Source: Mesocentrotus franciscanus
Taxonomy: Eukaryota; Echinodermata; Echinoidea; Camarodonta; Strongylocentrotidae
Assembly (NCBI GenBank): GCA_037976565.1
Contig: CP137671.1
Coordinates: forward strand, 17,792,910-17,856,909
Length of the DNA: 64,000 nucleotides
Reading direction: 5' to 3'
In this document: positions 43,016 to 56,030 of the stretch, in pieces
Layout: each line of letters starts with the position of its first letter
How positions within the stretch are numbered: the stretch's first letter is position 1
The notes under the pieces: generated by a model
What the model saw: the letters and a program-made list of their open reading frames with translations, nothing else
What the model was told of the DNA's origin: nothing
The model's database searches: none
Program-made: the position numbers and the translations under genes

Positions 43016-44454
43016 AGAAAGAGCGCAGAATTGTTTTTAGATCATGCCATGATCGTCTGCATCGTTACAAGGTTATCTAGGGTTCCCGCCTAAAATCCCA
43101 AGTATATAAGTGCGTCCACACAGCCGTCGTAACTCGCTCATTAAAGTCCATGCATAACTTTAGTCAATTTCTCCATTTTAATTTAAGTTTAATTGATAAT
43201 GGAAAAGACACTTACATTAAAATGCTAAGATGCTATGATTTTTTTAATTCTTGGACTGGAATATCAAACAGATGAGAAATTATATAAAGTTATGACCTGG
43301 CCAAGGTTGTAACTTCAGAGAGCGACTACTTAGTATAATGCTTACAGACAGTTGGGTGTGCGATAGTTTTACGAACCACTGTTAGATTGCAATGAAGCAT
43401 GGACCTACTACGAATGAAGTGAGCTTCGTGGAAGATACACTTGAAAGATAGCCTCAACTTTCAGCTAATTACTCTAAAATTATGGGCATAATGGACGAAA
43501 ATTCAACATATCTGGCTCTAATTATGAGCCCCATATCATGCAATTTTCATCTCTGGACCTACAAGAGATTTTCTCAAAGTACAATAACCGTCCTCGTTGA
43601 AAAACATACAAAAAACATAAAACAGTCCATAAAACCCAAAACAGAACAAAACAAAGAAAACAAAAGAATTCAGATAGGCATTGCAAGGATCATTTGGCCA
43701 GGGGGTAGGGGCAATATATTTTCGACGTCATCTACATTCTTTATCGAGTGCTTATAACAAAAATTAAGAATGATAATCCTATAGCGTCTCCAAGACAAGG
43801 TGTAAATCTGTTTCTTGCTAGGGGTTTTCCCTTTATAACACTTCGGTTGCTTTATTCACCTCTCTGCACGGTCCATCGGAGAGGACCTAAAGCCGTCGTC
43901 CGTCTGGTTGCTTACTTACAAGCATTTATGCTTTCTTAGCAGTCAGGTAAAATAACCATCAATCAATCAAACACCAGTTGTTCGTTTGCTATACGTGCAA
44001 GTTTGCATAAAACATAAGGCACCAATATATTATTGACTGAAGGATTGCTTTGTGCAATACATTGGCTTTGCAAAGTTACCAATTTCTGGTCTTCAATAGC
44101 TCCATGACTATCGTTTTAACGCAGGTATAGATTAATCTTGCAATCGAAACTGGTAAATAATCTTGAAGCCTTTGTGATCTATCCCATGATATATACGATG
44201 TGGCACACAGGAGATTATTTGTGTGGCATGCAAAGAGTTAAGTTCACTGTCTCTTAATATGTCTCCCGTGGAAACAGACCTGAGGAAGGTCAATTTCATT
44301 ATTTTCCACTCACATACAGGGGAATATTTTCGATTTGTACACTTATGAAAGTGTGGGTTCGTCGTCATGAGCTAATTAAAGTAAGGTCACTGAATCGACG
44401 GCTTGACCTCGCCTTGGCGGTCACATGATCGACAGAGCCAAGAGTGGCATTAGG

Positions 44455-44935
44455 AGGGGTAGGGGCAGGGGCAGGGGGGCAGGAGGAAAGGGGAGGGGGA
44501 GAGATAGGGAAGGCGATGTTGATGATAATGATGTGGGATGTTAGAGAGAGGGGGAGGCGGGATAAAGGATAGAGAGAACGGAGACACAGTGGAAGGGGTG
44601 GGGGCGAGAGGATGACTGGTCGAGGGGAAAGGCAGAGAGACAGAAGAGAGCGAAATGGGTTAAAGGGGGCAGGGATGTGAAAGATGAGAGAGAGAGAGAC
44701 AGTGATAGACAGACATGCAGACACACACACAAACACCCATACGCACACACATAAACTGACATATAGTTGAAAAGCATGACGAAGATACAATCGTAATGAG
44801 AAAGGAAACGGGAGAGAGAGATCGAAGAAAGAGAGAGAAAAAGACAAATCTTTAGAGAAGATAAAGGGAGGGAGAGAGAGGAATGAAGAGAGAACGCGAA
44901 GAAAAAAAAGAGGAAAGAAAAAGGACACGTTGTAG
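44455..44935 (+). repeat. GA/GGGGCA-rich tract
   Basis: Purine-rich run with GGGGCAGGGGCAGGGGGGCA near 44460-44480, GAGAGAGAG stretches, and a CA-rich island (44715-44755). The 210-codon open frame on the minus strand is its complement (Ser, Leu, Pro). Confidence 0.85.
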
Positions 44936-46221
44936 AGGAAGAGGAAACATATTTTTCTGGCAAGGACAAAATTATGAGCCTTGAACCATGCATGCAATCA
45001 CTCCATGACACTAGCCGAACGTTGCCCCGACCTTGATTCTCTTGTACAACTCATCTAAGCGGGGAATCAAGGGGGCACAGGGGCACGTGCCCCATCCCTT
45101 CGGCTTATATAATCTAGCGTTATAACACTTTGATTAAATATATATAATAATAATAGAATGTATTAATATTTTGAGTTTTGTTATCCTTTGTTTTTGTTAA
45201 GAATGGGAACGTATATACTGATTCGTCTGGATTACAATCAATACAAATTTCGAATTTGTATTTGAAAATTACAAAGCTGCAACATGCATTAACCTCTTTT
45301 TCAGACCCCCTCCTGCCAGGGGATCTGCAGAAATATTTTTAAATGAATATTCTAAAAACAAATGAATATTTTGTGTTTAATAGGCATAGAATATAAAGAT
45401 TATTTTTCCAGTGGCAACTGTGAGTTTTTGTTTTGTTACTCTCACTTGAGTATCGACAGTTGTAACGGCGGATTAGGGGGCACATCTGGTCCGTGCCGTA
45501 CCCCCTCGCATTCATGAAATAAACAAAAAGTAACACTTGTGTCGCTTACTTGGGCACTGTACCCCCCCCCCTCCCCCTCTTTTTCATAGATTACTGGATC
45601 TGCAAGTGTTATGTTACAATGGAATCATATCTCTACCGAGAACAAAAACGAAACGTGAGCGAAACAAAGCAAAAACAAAAAATAAAGAATAGGAGACAGC
45701 CGGCTGATGTCTGGTTAGCCTCCTTCAAGGCTGCTACATCGATTTTCCAAGTGACCTTGTCCATAACCTTGAGGCGATTATTTCCTGGCCTAATTAGAAA
45801 ACGACTCGTTTGAAAAGAAGCCATAAGGAATACATGGACGGATAGATGTACAAGATGAACCAACATCTGCAGCCCCAACAGTTTTTGTTTCGTATTGTAT
45901 TTTGTTATTCCTTTTAAAGTATGAGACAGGACTTTCCTATTAACACTTAATTATAGGTAAATGTCTGAGAGGCAACAAAATGAAAACACATTTATTGTTC
46001 TCGTTAGGATTATCGTAGTATGAGGAAGAATAGTTCAATGAAACTACAATGACAGTTCGAGGCAAAATCGATAATAAGAAGGGAATATTATTATAATTAA
46101 ATTGACAAAATAAGGGAAAATGCAATGAAAAAGATGGAGTAATGAACTAACATTGTGAAAAGAGAAATATATAGTAGAAGAAAGGTAGCAGTGGACGTAG
46201 AATACCAAGAAGTAGTGTTCG

Positions 46222-46237
46222 TAGTATAGTAGTAATA

Positions 46238-46308
<71 letters not shown>

Positions 46309-46309
46309 T

Positions 46310-46358
<49 letters not shown>

Positions 46359-46524
46359 CAGTAGTAGTAGTAGTAGTAGTAGTTGTTGTTGTAGTATTAG
46401 TAGTAATTGTTGTTGTAGTAATAGTTATAGTAGTAGTAATGGTAGTGGTGGTAGTGGTGGTGGTGGTGGTGGTGGTGGAGGTGGTGGTGGTACAGTAGTA
46501 GTAGCTGTAGTAGTATTAGTAGTT

Positions 46525-46572
<48 letters not shown>

Positions 46573-46690
46573 AAAGTAGGAGCAGTCGTAGTAGTATTAG
46601 TAGTACATGTAGTAGTTGTTGTAGTATTATCAGTAGTAGCAGTAGTAGTAGTGGTGGTGGTGTTGGTGGTGGTGGTAGTAGTAGTAAAGC
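46222..46690 (+). repeat. TAG trinucleotide array with GGT interruptions
   Basis: About 470 bases of AGT/TAG repeats in three long runs, separated by GTTGTTGTAG and GGTGGTGGT segments (46438-46490 and 46650-46675). Confidence 0.95.
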
Positions 46691-46918
46691 AATGAGTAGA
46701 AGTAGTGGAGTATTTATAGATCTGAATACTGATGTACTACATCTTTGAAATAGATGTCCCTTCTGCTCTCAATATTTCCTCTCGGTATAATCTCTTTGTA
46801 TATTTATAGAGAGTTCCGTCTTCCAAAAAGACCTTTATCTAACCAAGATGTGAATATAGAAATACTCATCACATTTTGTTAGTAATCATTTCTTCCTGTA
46901 TTACGGTGATGAGAATGT

Positions 46919-46919
46919 C

Positions 46920-46978
<59 letters not shown>

Positions 46979-47060
46979 GTGTCTTTTCCCCTGTCTCTTT
47001 TTTTCTCTCTCTCTCTTCCCTTCTCCCTCCAAATCTCGATCTCAATCCCCCTCTCTCTGA
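46919..47060 (+). repeat. CT-rich (polypyrimidine) tract
   Basis: TCTCTC array (46922-46953) followed by mixed pyrimidine sequence, purine-rich on the minus strand. Confidence 0.9.
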
Positions 47061-47519
47061 TTGAATTGAACGAGCGAAAAAGATAACACCACAAAACAGT
47101 AGCTATAAAAGACAATGTTCAATATGGAGGGGCGGCTGGAGACGCGCCCCTCTATTTTTCTTCCTTTAAAACTCCAATGGCTAACGCTCTAGTAAAGAGT
47201 GGACGAACACCACTAAGATTGGGCGTAGTAGAAGTAGAAGCTCTTAAGAATCACCAATATTCTTCTCTAATCCAGGATTAGTGAGTCAGTAACGGAAAAG
47301 GAACAGAAGATAAATAAAAATAAAGATTTTATCTATCTTGATGTGTTTGAGATTGCTAAAGAGCTTCTATAGAATAAAAAAGTAGGTTCCTCTGAAAAGA
47401 GAGTAAGAGAAATAGATCGAGGAGAGAGAGAGAGAGGGTGAGAGGGGAGAAAAAAAGGGGACATAGGCTGATAGCATTAGAGAGACAAATACAGATAGGT
47501 CGAGGGACAGTGACGTATA

Positions 47520-47801
47520 TGGCGCGCCGTTTGACCAATAATTCAGATAAACACTGTTTATCGATAGAAACCATGTTTATCGACTGATAAACACAGTTTC
47601 TCTCGATAAACAATGTTTATCGCCGATAAACATAGTTTATCTCGATAAACACTGTTTATCGATAAAAACTGTTTATCGATAGAAACTATGTTTATCGACT
47701 GATATTCACAGTTTCTCTCGATAAACAAAGTTTATCGCCGATAAACATAGTTTATCTCGATAAACAGTGTTTATCTGAATTATTGGTCAAACGGCGCGCC
47801 A
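47520..47801. mobile_element. 282-bp MITE with GTTTATCG iterations and TA flanks
   Basis: The termini are TGGCGCGCCGTTTGACCAAT then AATTCAGATAAACA (47520-47553) and the matching complement ending at 47801. TA dinucleotides flank both ends (47518-47519 and 47802-47803), as expected of Tc1/mariner-type insertions. The interior is built from GTTTATCG and its complement CGATAAAC, with a segment of about 105 bp present twice in tandem. Every part is self-complementary and there is no coding capacity. Confidence 0.9.
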
Positions 47802-48010
47802 TAAACGTATAATTCAAAAGAGTAAAAGAATTAAATCAAAAAGAAAGGGAGAAAACGAGAGACAGAGAGACAGAGAGAGAGGGGGAGAACGAGAGCTAAA
47901 AGCGATGCCAGCGTGCAATGACCGTGATGGAAAGGCTAGGGTGACCTGCAGTCCACTAATTAATCGTCGAGGACACACTCACTCGATGTTTCAAGAGGTC
48001 ATTTTGTTAT

Positions 48011-48142
48011 TCCCTCCCCCCTCTCTCTCTCTCTCTTTCTTTCTCTCTCTCTCCATTTCTCCTCCCTCTCTCTCTCTCTTTCTCCCCTCCCTCTCTCTCT
48101 CTCTCTCTCTCTCCATTTCTCCTCCCTCTCTCTCTCTCTCAT
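48011..48142 (+). repeat. CT-rich tract with internal duplication
   Basis: Pyrimidine tract in which CTCTCCATTTCTCCTCCCTC occurs twice (near 48048 and 48108), giving a repeat of about 60 bp. Confidence 0.85.
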
Positions 48143-48407
48143 TCCCAGGTCATATTCTCTCACCTGCGGTGGACAGTAATACTGGTCAACCGAAGCTGAA
48201 ACGCGACATGAAATACTGACCAGAGCAATTTTCATATCTAGAGACTGAAACAAACAAAACAATTATCTCGCCTCCTAGTAATAATTGTTCTGACGGCCTT
48301 GGCAGTTAAAACACCATGTGAAAAAATATTGGGACGTTACAAGTAATGTAACATGTTTTGAATGGCATGATATCCTAGGAAAAGTATATTAATGATAATG
48401 ATGGTTA

Positions 48408-48591
48408 TGATTGATGATGATGATGATGATGATGATGAAAAATAATGGCAATAATGATAGTAAAAACAACAGTGATAATAATAATAATAATAATAATAAC
48501 AATAATACTAAAAAGAAGAAGAAGAAGAAGAAGAGGAGGAATGAAAATGACAACAATAATAAAAATGGTAATAATAATAACAAAAACAATA

Positions 48592-48659
<68 letters not shown>

Positions 48660-48707
48660 GAAGATAATAAACATAAACAAGTAGTAATAGGGATGATGAT
48701 GATGATT

Positions 48708-48748
<41 letters not shown>

Positions 48749-48750
48749 TA
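48408..48750 (+). repeat. GAT and AAT trinucleotide arrays
   Basis: GATGATGAT at 48412-48437, AATAATAAT at 48475-48500 and 48594-48657, AAG repeats (48511-48535), and GATGATGAT again at 48694-48747. The Met, Asn and Ile open frames here are artefacts. Confidence 0.95.
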
Positions 48751-50514
48751 TGATTATCTGATTCTACTTTCTGGATAACATTTTTTTTTTTAAGAGTCAG
48801 CGTGTTACATTGATATCAGTCTAAAATCAACCCTGATGTGTGCCTGCTTATCTATTAAATAAACTTAACTTTTTCCATGAACGAGCATAAAGAAGGGCAG
48901 TTTTACCTCAGGAGGAGCAGTTATTATATCACAGAAAAGATCATTTGTTGATGGACTTGGACTGGACAAAAGTTTTAATGCGGCAGGGGCAGTTTGGTGT
49001 AGGAATTCTTAGCAGAAAATTGCAAGTGATGGATTGGACTACACAAAACAGATGTATGCCTTCGTAACAGAAGATTTGAAGTCCTGCAAACAAGATGATT
49101 CAAGTAACAAATGAGACGAGAGAAAAAAAGAAGAAGAAAAAACAAATTATGTTGAGATACTTCTGTTTGACATTTATTCGCCTATAGGTCTTCTTCCTCA
49201 GGTTACGATACTATTAGCAAGCAAAACACCTTTTTGTAATGCAAAAAGGATACGCACATGCTGTCAAGACAACGGACCCTCTTCCCTATCTAGGTGGAAA
49301 AAAACGAGTATCGCTTTGTTGTTATTGTTTTCCTTTTTCCTTTTTTATTTCTTGTGTCTTTTGGTTTGAATAGTTAGGCCTATTACTAAGGGCACAGTAC
49401 AATAAAAAGGAAAATTTTACCTCGGGATGGGTATACTTATTCGATCACTTGATAGGAAGAAATAACTTGTAAGGGGCACTTTTATATTATGGGGAAAACG
49501 CTGGGCATCATCCGCTTTCTCTCCTCCACCAGACTGTTACGCAACCACTTACCAGTGTATTCACCATTAGCGAGTTCTTTCCCCGTAAATTCCTGCACAA
49601 TCTTCTTACTCGGGGAATATTTTTTTTAATCACGGGTGCGGCATTTCCTTCGGTTTGAAGGGCCAATATTCTATTTCGATAATGTGGGGATTCATTACCA
49701 CCCCATCCCCTGTTCTGCATTACAGTAAATTCGTCATTCTTTAAAATGCTAAATCTTGGGGCACGGGTGGGGCATTTTTCACCCTGAAGGGGCACTTTTA
49801 TATTCTGGACAAATAGGAGAGCATGAACCCCGCCTACCCCATCACATGGCCAGTAGATTCGCTAATGGTGTGACAATCTAACTACTTTAATGTTCTCATT
49901 AGCAATGACCTGTCAAAAATATTTTTCTTCGTACAATTAAGTCTTCTGAGGCACTTGTACATTTTTCTTAATCATCCGGACGACCTTAAACAAAAACAAC
50001 ACTTACGTAGATAAAATTTCATATCGATTCAAAGATAGGTATTTCGATGAGAATCCTGATAAAGTTTCGTATGGATTCAAAAATATATGTTTTGCTAAAG
50101 ACCGTTATTTTCTTGCACGGTGTAAGTCGACAACGGATAATTCATGTCCTAAATATACGTAAATATTATTATGCGCATGCATAGATTTCGTACGGATTCC
50201 TCGATCAATTGGAAAAGAATTCAGTCATTTTTGTGTAAATCTTCGTATGTTAGTTCCTTGAAAAAAAGTAGTGTCATTGCTTTCGTCTTAGGTCTGGTCT
50301 AGCTATTGATAAATTATTTTGCATGTGCGTATAGACCAAGTTGCATAATAAGGCTTCAAGAATAATGATCATAGCGTTGTACAGTAGTCGTTTCGCGAAT
50401 GATGGAAATATGTTTCATTGTAAATTCAAACCGGTAAGACTTTTCTTCAAAGAAAAAGTAATATTTTTGTTCGTAAAAAACCTGTTCAGCCTTACAATAG
50501 ACTCCTCTGCCTTC

Positions 50515-50712
50515 AACACAATCGCAAAGACTTTCAAAAAATCAACTTGAGGGCAATTTCAATACCCTACCGTGTTGCCTTTTGAAATCATGTTTTTTGA
50601 AAACATTATGCCCTTGCCATGTTATATCGCACAATATTATTGAATAGGATAAGCGCAAGGCTAATGCTTATTATAGTTGATTTCGCGAAAGCCATTGTGA
50701 TCGTGTTTATTA
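50515..50712. mobile_element. MITE of the CGATCGCAAC family
   Basis: The left end CACAATCGCAAAGACTTTCA continues AAAAATCAACTTGAGGGCAA and TTTCAATACCCTA. The right end is TAGTTGATTTCGCGAAAGCC then ATTGTGATCGTG, its imperfect inverse. About 195 bp. Confidence 0.7.
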
Positions 50713-51870
50713 CAGTTTCTTCAGGTGAATATTATTTATAAACAACGAGTCCACGAGACCGACAGCCGAGATCGAGAATATCGGTTTCGCGGGCTTTCTA
50801 AAAAGTTTTCTGTGGGGTCCACAAAACCGACGGACCTCGAGACCTACATGGGGGGCTAGTAGCAATCTGTTCGTTTTTATGTGGGCAGTCGTCTACATGT
50901 ACTTGCATATATCAAAATAGGCATAGAATGATATAATCTTCTTTTGTATTGAAGAACAATGTAACTTAAAGCATGCTAACAAATAGATTAAAATGTTGAT
51001 TGATCATAATGGGTGACATTAGTTTTGTGGGGTTTCAAACATCACTGGGTTCAGTAATAATCAGTGATTTGGTATTAATGCGTGTGTCACCTCGGGGGCA
51101 TTCACACAATGTCGATAATGATGTACTTGTTACTTAAAGCCCCTCTGCACTAGTTTGGCCAGGAGGGATTAGAGGGATTAGTGCGGTCACTGACAGGTGG
51201 TTATCTCATCAACTCAGCTCCCAAAAAGAGGATCATGGGGGACCAACAGGCACCACTTAGGCATTGTTTTCTATATAGAGGGAGCAAGTAGCTACAAGTA
51301 GTACAATGGGGCTTTAATAAACCCGCTGTTTTCCAGCTTTGCAGCTGGTTTTTAAGATGTTAATGAGCGAAGTAAGGCTTCTTTGACGACTATATTATAT
51401 AGCTCTTTGTTTCTTCAAGATTTCAATTAATTGTATGTGCGCGACGAAAGACGTTGGAAGGTTACAGGATAATAAAGGTTGCTAACTGGCCTCCATGATG
51501 TTCATAATGTCGTGTTAATATGCTCTTTCTCAGAAGGCCCAACCACCATTTTAGAAAATCGTCGGGTTTTTTTTTTTGGACTGCCATTTACACTACTGGA
51601 AAAACCCATAAAATAGGGGCCGGTGTTTCCTCATTCCAATATTTTGGTGTTTAGTATACAAAATATATAAGCATAGGCCTATCAAAAATTAAGTCGAACT
51701 TTAAAGGAAAAGAGAAATCGACTAAAAAGCAGAGCTTGTACTTGTGTGGATTACTCAAATAAAAATATTCCAATGATGAATGAGAAAACCGACGCCCAAG
51801 TTGATCGATATATTACCAGCATGCTCTAATCTCCCCCAGTTCTTCGTATTCGGATTCGCTCTCCTTCTCT

Positions 51871-51995
51871 CTCCTCCCCCCTCTCTCTCTCTCCCTCCCC
51901 TCTCTCTCTCCCTCCCCTCTCTCTCTCCCCCTCTCTCTCTCCCTTACACGCATACTCACACACACGCACAAACCCTCACGCACACCCCCACGCAC
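51871..51995 (+). repeat. CT tract followed by CA-rich repeats
   Basis: CTCTCTCCCTCCCC iterations (51871-51945) then ACACACACGCACAAACCCTC and similar words (51955-51995). Confidence 0.85.
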
Positions 51996-52869
51996 ACCCT
52001 ATTGCACGCTGTCTATACCGCCCCTCGAAATAATTAATGATCAAAACTCATGTCCTGTATGTATCAAGCTTTTTCTTTTAAACTCAGAAATGATTTGTAA
52101 GCCTTTAGTATATAGTTCATGGACTTTACCACAAGGTTCCATGTTTCAACCAGTGAACTATACAACTGCATTAGTTCATCCACCATAGTCAGTGGGCGTA
52201 TCGTTGATGGGGGAGACCTGGGAATGTATCCAAGCCATGGGGGCTTAATAAGATCCGTTGTTATTTCATTGACTATTTTAACGATTATATTTCATCAGAT
52301 GTGCTTGTCTGCACATTTTCTACCCATACTAATTTTCCCGATGAAATGAATAAATGAATAGATAATAAATAAGGAAATAAGTGAGAGAAAAAATAACAAT
52401 GAATGAATAAATATATAATAAATAGATAAGTAAATGGATTGAATAAATTAATTGAAATTTCATGATAATGGGAACGCCACTTAACATGATGTTTAGTAAA
52501 TGTTTGTACAAAATACGACGGCAGTAAATTAATTTTGGAAGGTTAGGTGTGATGAGATGTGCCAGTATACAGGTCTGGGACTAGTCTTTACCCAAAGCAA
52601 AAATATTTTATTTTCTGAATAACCATTTTGTTATGTATGAAAATATGCACAAAATATCTTTACGAAATGCTCAACGCTGTATTTCATTTGATTTTTAAGA
52701 CGGATTGGGAGTTTAGTACTTTGTGTTTTTTAAGACAAAAACATGAAGTTGTAATCCTTTGACAAAAACAAAGAAAATTGGAAAAGAATGAATTCTTAGG
52801 GACTGAAATGAGGTTAAGCTCCAGGGTATACAGGAAGCATGTGGCGACGTATATCACGTGTTCAAGGTA

Positions 52870-52912
52870 AGGTCTGTGAAAGAGATGGAGAGGGAGATAG
52901 GGAAAGGGAAGG

Positions 52913-52943
<31 letters not shown>

Positions 52944-52965
52944 GGGGAGAGAAGGAGAGCGAATC
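52870..52965 (+). repeat. GA tract with G run
   Basis: GAGAGAGAG (52913-52932) followed by a G run of about 15 (52933-52947), then GAGAGAAGGAGAGCG. Confidence 0.85.
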
Positions 52966-53165
52966 CGAATACGAAGTACTGGTCCAACCTGAAAGCAAGG
53001 ATGATACTGAAAGAGAAGGTTGAGTTCTGGGGAGAGGTGAAAAATAATATGAGCGTCATTGTTATGATGCAAGTGTGGAAGAACATCAGAGAAAAAATGT
53101 TCCCTGAAAAGCATGGCTCTTCAAATGCCTTCATATTCTAAATATGACAAGTAACAGCTTAAAAA

Positions 53166-53925
53166 TGAGGCCCGGTTTTTCTGCCATATGTTTGTGTAGT
53201 CCCATATACAGTGCTTGTTACTTTACCGAGACTGGGCCAAATTTCTTAGCATTTTGATGACTCCAAAACCTTGCACATGATCAACTTTTTCTGATCGATT
53301 CCACACCGTTTCTTTCACAATGCAATCGCATGACCAGAACTCAACTTTATCTTTAATAGAGCAATGTTAATATGTCTCTGCTGAAGGTGTCTACAAAAAG
53401 GTGGCATATCCATAAATTGAGGGGGGGGGGGCTTCATCTCTCATGCCTAAGTACACAATGATTGGTTTATCTACGATTGTAAATGTCAAAACGACAACTA
53501 CAAAGTGGGAGAGAGAGAGGGGAGGGAGGGATGGAGGGGGGGGGGAGAGAGAGAGAGAGAGAGAGAGAGAAGGGTGAGCAAATGGGCACTATAATTTCCA
53601 TTTTCGGTTTAACTTATTATTATTATTATTATAAAACAGAACTAATTTTCTTTAGAACTGGGGAAACAGATTCAAAAGAACATAAGGGCAAGTTGATCTG
53701 AAGAATGAATTAAAGATAAAGGCCAGTTCTGGTCATGCGATTGCATTGTGAAAGAAACGTTGTGGAATCGATCAGAAAAGGTTGATCATCTAGCATATAA
53801 GTATTGGTGTGTACTGCAAGGTTCTGGAATCATCAAAATGATAAGAAATTTGGCCCAGTCTTGGAAAAGTTAAAAGCACTGTACACAGAAAGACGTATAT
53901 GGGACTACGCGACCACGTGCGCGAT
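53166..53925. mobile_element. element with inverted arms of about 200 bp
   Basis: The left arm (about 53166-53362) contains GGGCCAAATTTCTTAGCATT, TTGATGACTCCAAAACCTTG and TTCACAATGCAATCGCATGA. The right arm (about 53712-53925) is the reverse complement with scattered differences. The central part has a GA tract (53508-53573). The same arm sequence recurs once at about 60745-60935, so this is a dispersed family. Confidence 0.75.
53508..53573 (+). repeat. GA-rich tract
   Basis: GAGAGAGAGAGG and a GA array (53550-53572) with a G run (53536-53546), inside the loop of the surrounding inverted-arm element. Confidence 0.85.
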
Positions 53926-55017
53926 ATCTATTTGGTCCTAATAGATATAATAATTTACCAAATATATCAATTAGTAGGCGGTTTCCCGACTTTCCCGGCA
54001 AAATTTGTATCATCACGTATTAGTCAAAACATATTCTTTCACATGATTGGTAATGAGAGCTTCCATTTCATTTTTTTGAGAGAGGGGCATTTCCAAAATG
54101 GTCTTTACCTTTAAGGGTAATTCTTTCATCATTTTCAGTTAGGAATGAATTAAGAAGTTAATAAAGGAAAACAATATCAATCCAAATATGTATTTCACAT
54201 GTGCTAATTGCTATATTTTCCTTGGTTCCGTATTACACCTACATTCGTCATGTTCGTTATCGCCCCCCCCCCCTCCCTCAAAATGCTTTTGTTTTTCTTT
54301 CTTTGGGAGGGGTGGGGGAGAGGTTGGAGGACAAATTCACGTTATGGACATTTTTTGTTTGTTTTTGTTTTGGTAGACAAATCTCCCAATTAAATGCTAA
54401 GCAAGGATAGGAATAGGTCTATGAACCTTCTTGAAACGAAAAACGGTATTAATTGGCCTCTTTGAAACACCAACAACATAGATGCGGCATATTCCATGTT
54501 TTAGGCAAAATATTGCCTGATAATGGGTTAAATCAGAGACATAGGTATGGGTACACAGGATAATTCCCCTAATCTAATTGAGAAAAAGAAAGAAAAATAG
54601 AACAAAGAGGGAAAGAGAGAATGAGAGAAATAAAGTGCATCGTCCGTTCCCTAGACGGCCATGTTCTTTCTTTTTTTGTATTCGTTGATTTTATTTCTCA
54701 AAACTTCAATTCTTTTTCGTACATAACATAGTTTATACAAAACTGCAACATAATCATAACAAAGCTTTTTTATCATTTGATAAACGTACATAAATACAAC
54801 ATAGTTCATTATTCATAATTTCACAGTGTATAGGACTAAAATATAGCACAATCATATAATAGGAAATGATTACCGCACAACACAGTTGTTTCATCCCAAA
54901 AACTAGAACAAGCATTGCTTTTTTTCTTCAAAAAAAGAAAAAGGAGTGAGTTTCATATTTCATGTTCTCTTGCATGTCATCGATCTACTAAGACCAATGT
55001 CCTCCCACAAGACACCA

Positions 55018-55050
<33 letters not shown>

Positions 55051-55970
55051 CATGGTTGGAGCCAGGTCCAAGGGCTACGCCCCTGGGCCTTGGGCATAAT
55101 GTTTGTATTCCTTACAGCAAGAGCTGATCCCCCGGAGCTTTAATTGTGTTACCCCTCCGGATAAGAATACACTGACGGATAAGGGGGCACAGCCGCCCCG
55201 TACCCCCTTTTAAATCCAATCTTCATTCCGTACGTACATGTGTCCCATATTTTGTATTTTTGGACAAAAGCTTCACGCTCCAAAGGCATGCACTTAATAT
55301 GTGAGAACCTCGTCGTCGTTGTTGCAGTCGTTGTCATCGCCGTCATCGTCGTCGTCACAGATTTTTCGGAATCGAGCCCCACCCTTTTCCCAGAATCCTG
55401 GATCCGCCCATGTAGTCATTGACACCTCAGTGTCAAACTAGGAGGCTGAAAAAAATTTAAAAAAAAGATAATTTCTTGGAACGGATGTTTAATGACGCAG
55501 GATCTATACCATCCTTTAAAATGTTGACCCAAATGCATGGAGCAAGCGGTATTAGTTATTTAGACAGTTGCAAACGTAAATGTTGACCTTGCAGAGAGCT
55601 AATTACACCGAACCGACGTCTGCGATGAGTTCACTCAAGGACAACTTCGGCTCAACATAGCGCGCCATCGAATTTTGCTCTTGTCTCTCTTCCCTTATAG
55701 GAGTCCTTCGTTTTTTTCTTGTGTTTTTGTTTGTTTGTTAAATGAAAGTAAAACTGAAATTTGTAGCCTCTGTTTCAGGCTTAACATATCGAGGTCTGTA
55801 ACTGATTTCTTATAAGCAGGCGCGAATCCAGGGGGTTGTTTGAAATTTAAAAGACATAACAAAACAAAACCCCAAAAAGGCAAAAACATACAACAAAAAC
55901 AATTAAAGAAATAAAAGCAAGAGTGCACAATTCGGAGAAAAAAAATCTGAAAAGACAAAAGGGGGATATG

Positions 55971-55983
55971 AATGAAAGAGAGA

Positions 55984-56025
<42 letters not shown>

Positions 56026-56030
56026 AGGTG
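55971..56030 (+). repeat. GA dinucleotide array
   Basis: GAAAGAGAGAGGGAAAGAGA followed by uninterrupted GAGAGA to about 56021. Confidence 0.9.

Larger units (their letters stand above)
42267..47517. other. intergenic DNA dominated by simple sequence
   Basis: GA tracts, a trinucleotide array and a CT tract (listed separately) separated by AT-rich sequence. An open frame at 44365-44997 (210 codons, minus) is the complement of a GA tract and is not a gene. The motif GGATTAGGGGGCACATCTGG near 45470 recurs as GGATAAGGGGGCACAGCCGC near 55176, a small dispersed repeat. Confidence 0.45.
47804..50514. other. intergenic DNA, simple sequence and unclassified
   Basis: Contains a CT tract (48011-48142), an AAT/GAT array (48408-48750), and a segment (49380-49830) in which GGGGCACTTTTATATT occurs twice (49475 and 49789). 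No gene recognised. Confidence 0.4.
50713..53165. other. intergenic DNA, no gene recognised
   Basis: AT-rich, with a CT tract (51871-51945, followed by CACACACGCACA repeats to about 52000) and a GA tract (52870-52965). A short CG-containing stretch at 50745-50850 has CCGACAG/GTCGG-type words but no clear element. Confidence 0.4.

Noticed and set aside
44365..45011. Open frames of 210 and 156 codons on the minus strand
   Set aside because: They are the complement of a GA-rich tract, giving Ser/Leu/Pro/Phe-rich translations in more than one frame; no domain or splice context.
48389..48761. Met-, Asn- and Ile-rich open frames
   Set aside because: Products of trinucleotide repeats (GAT, AAT) read in several frames.
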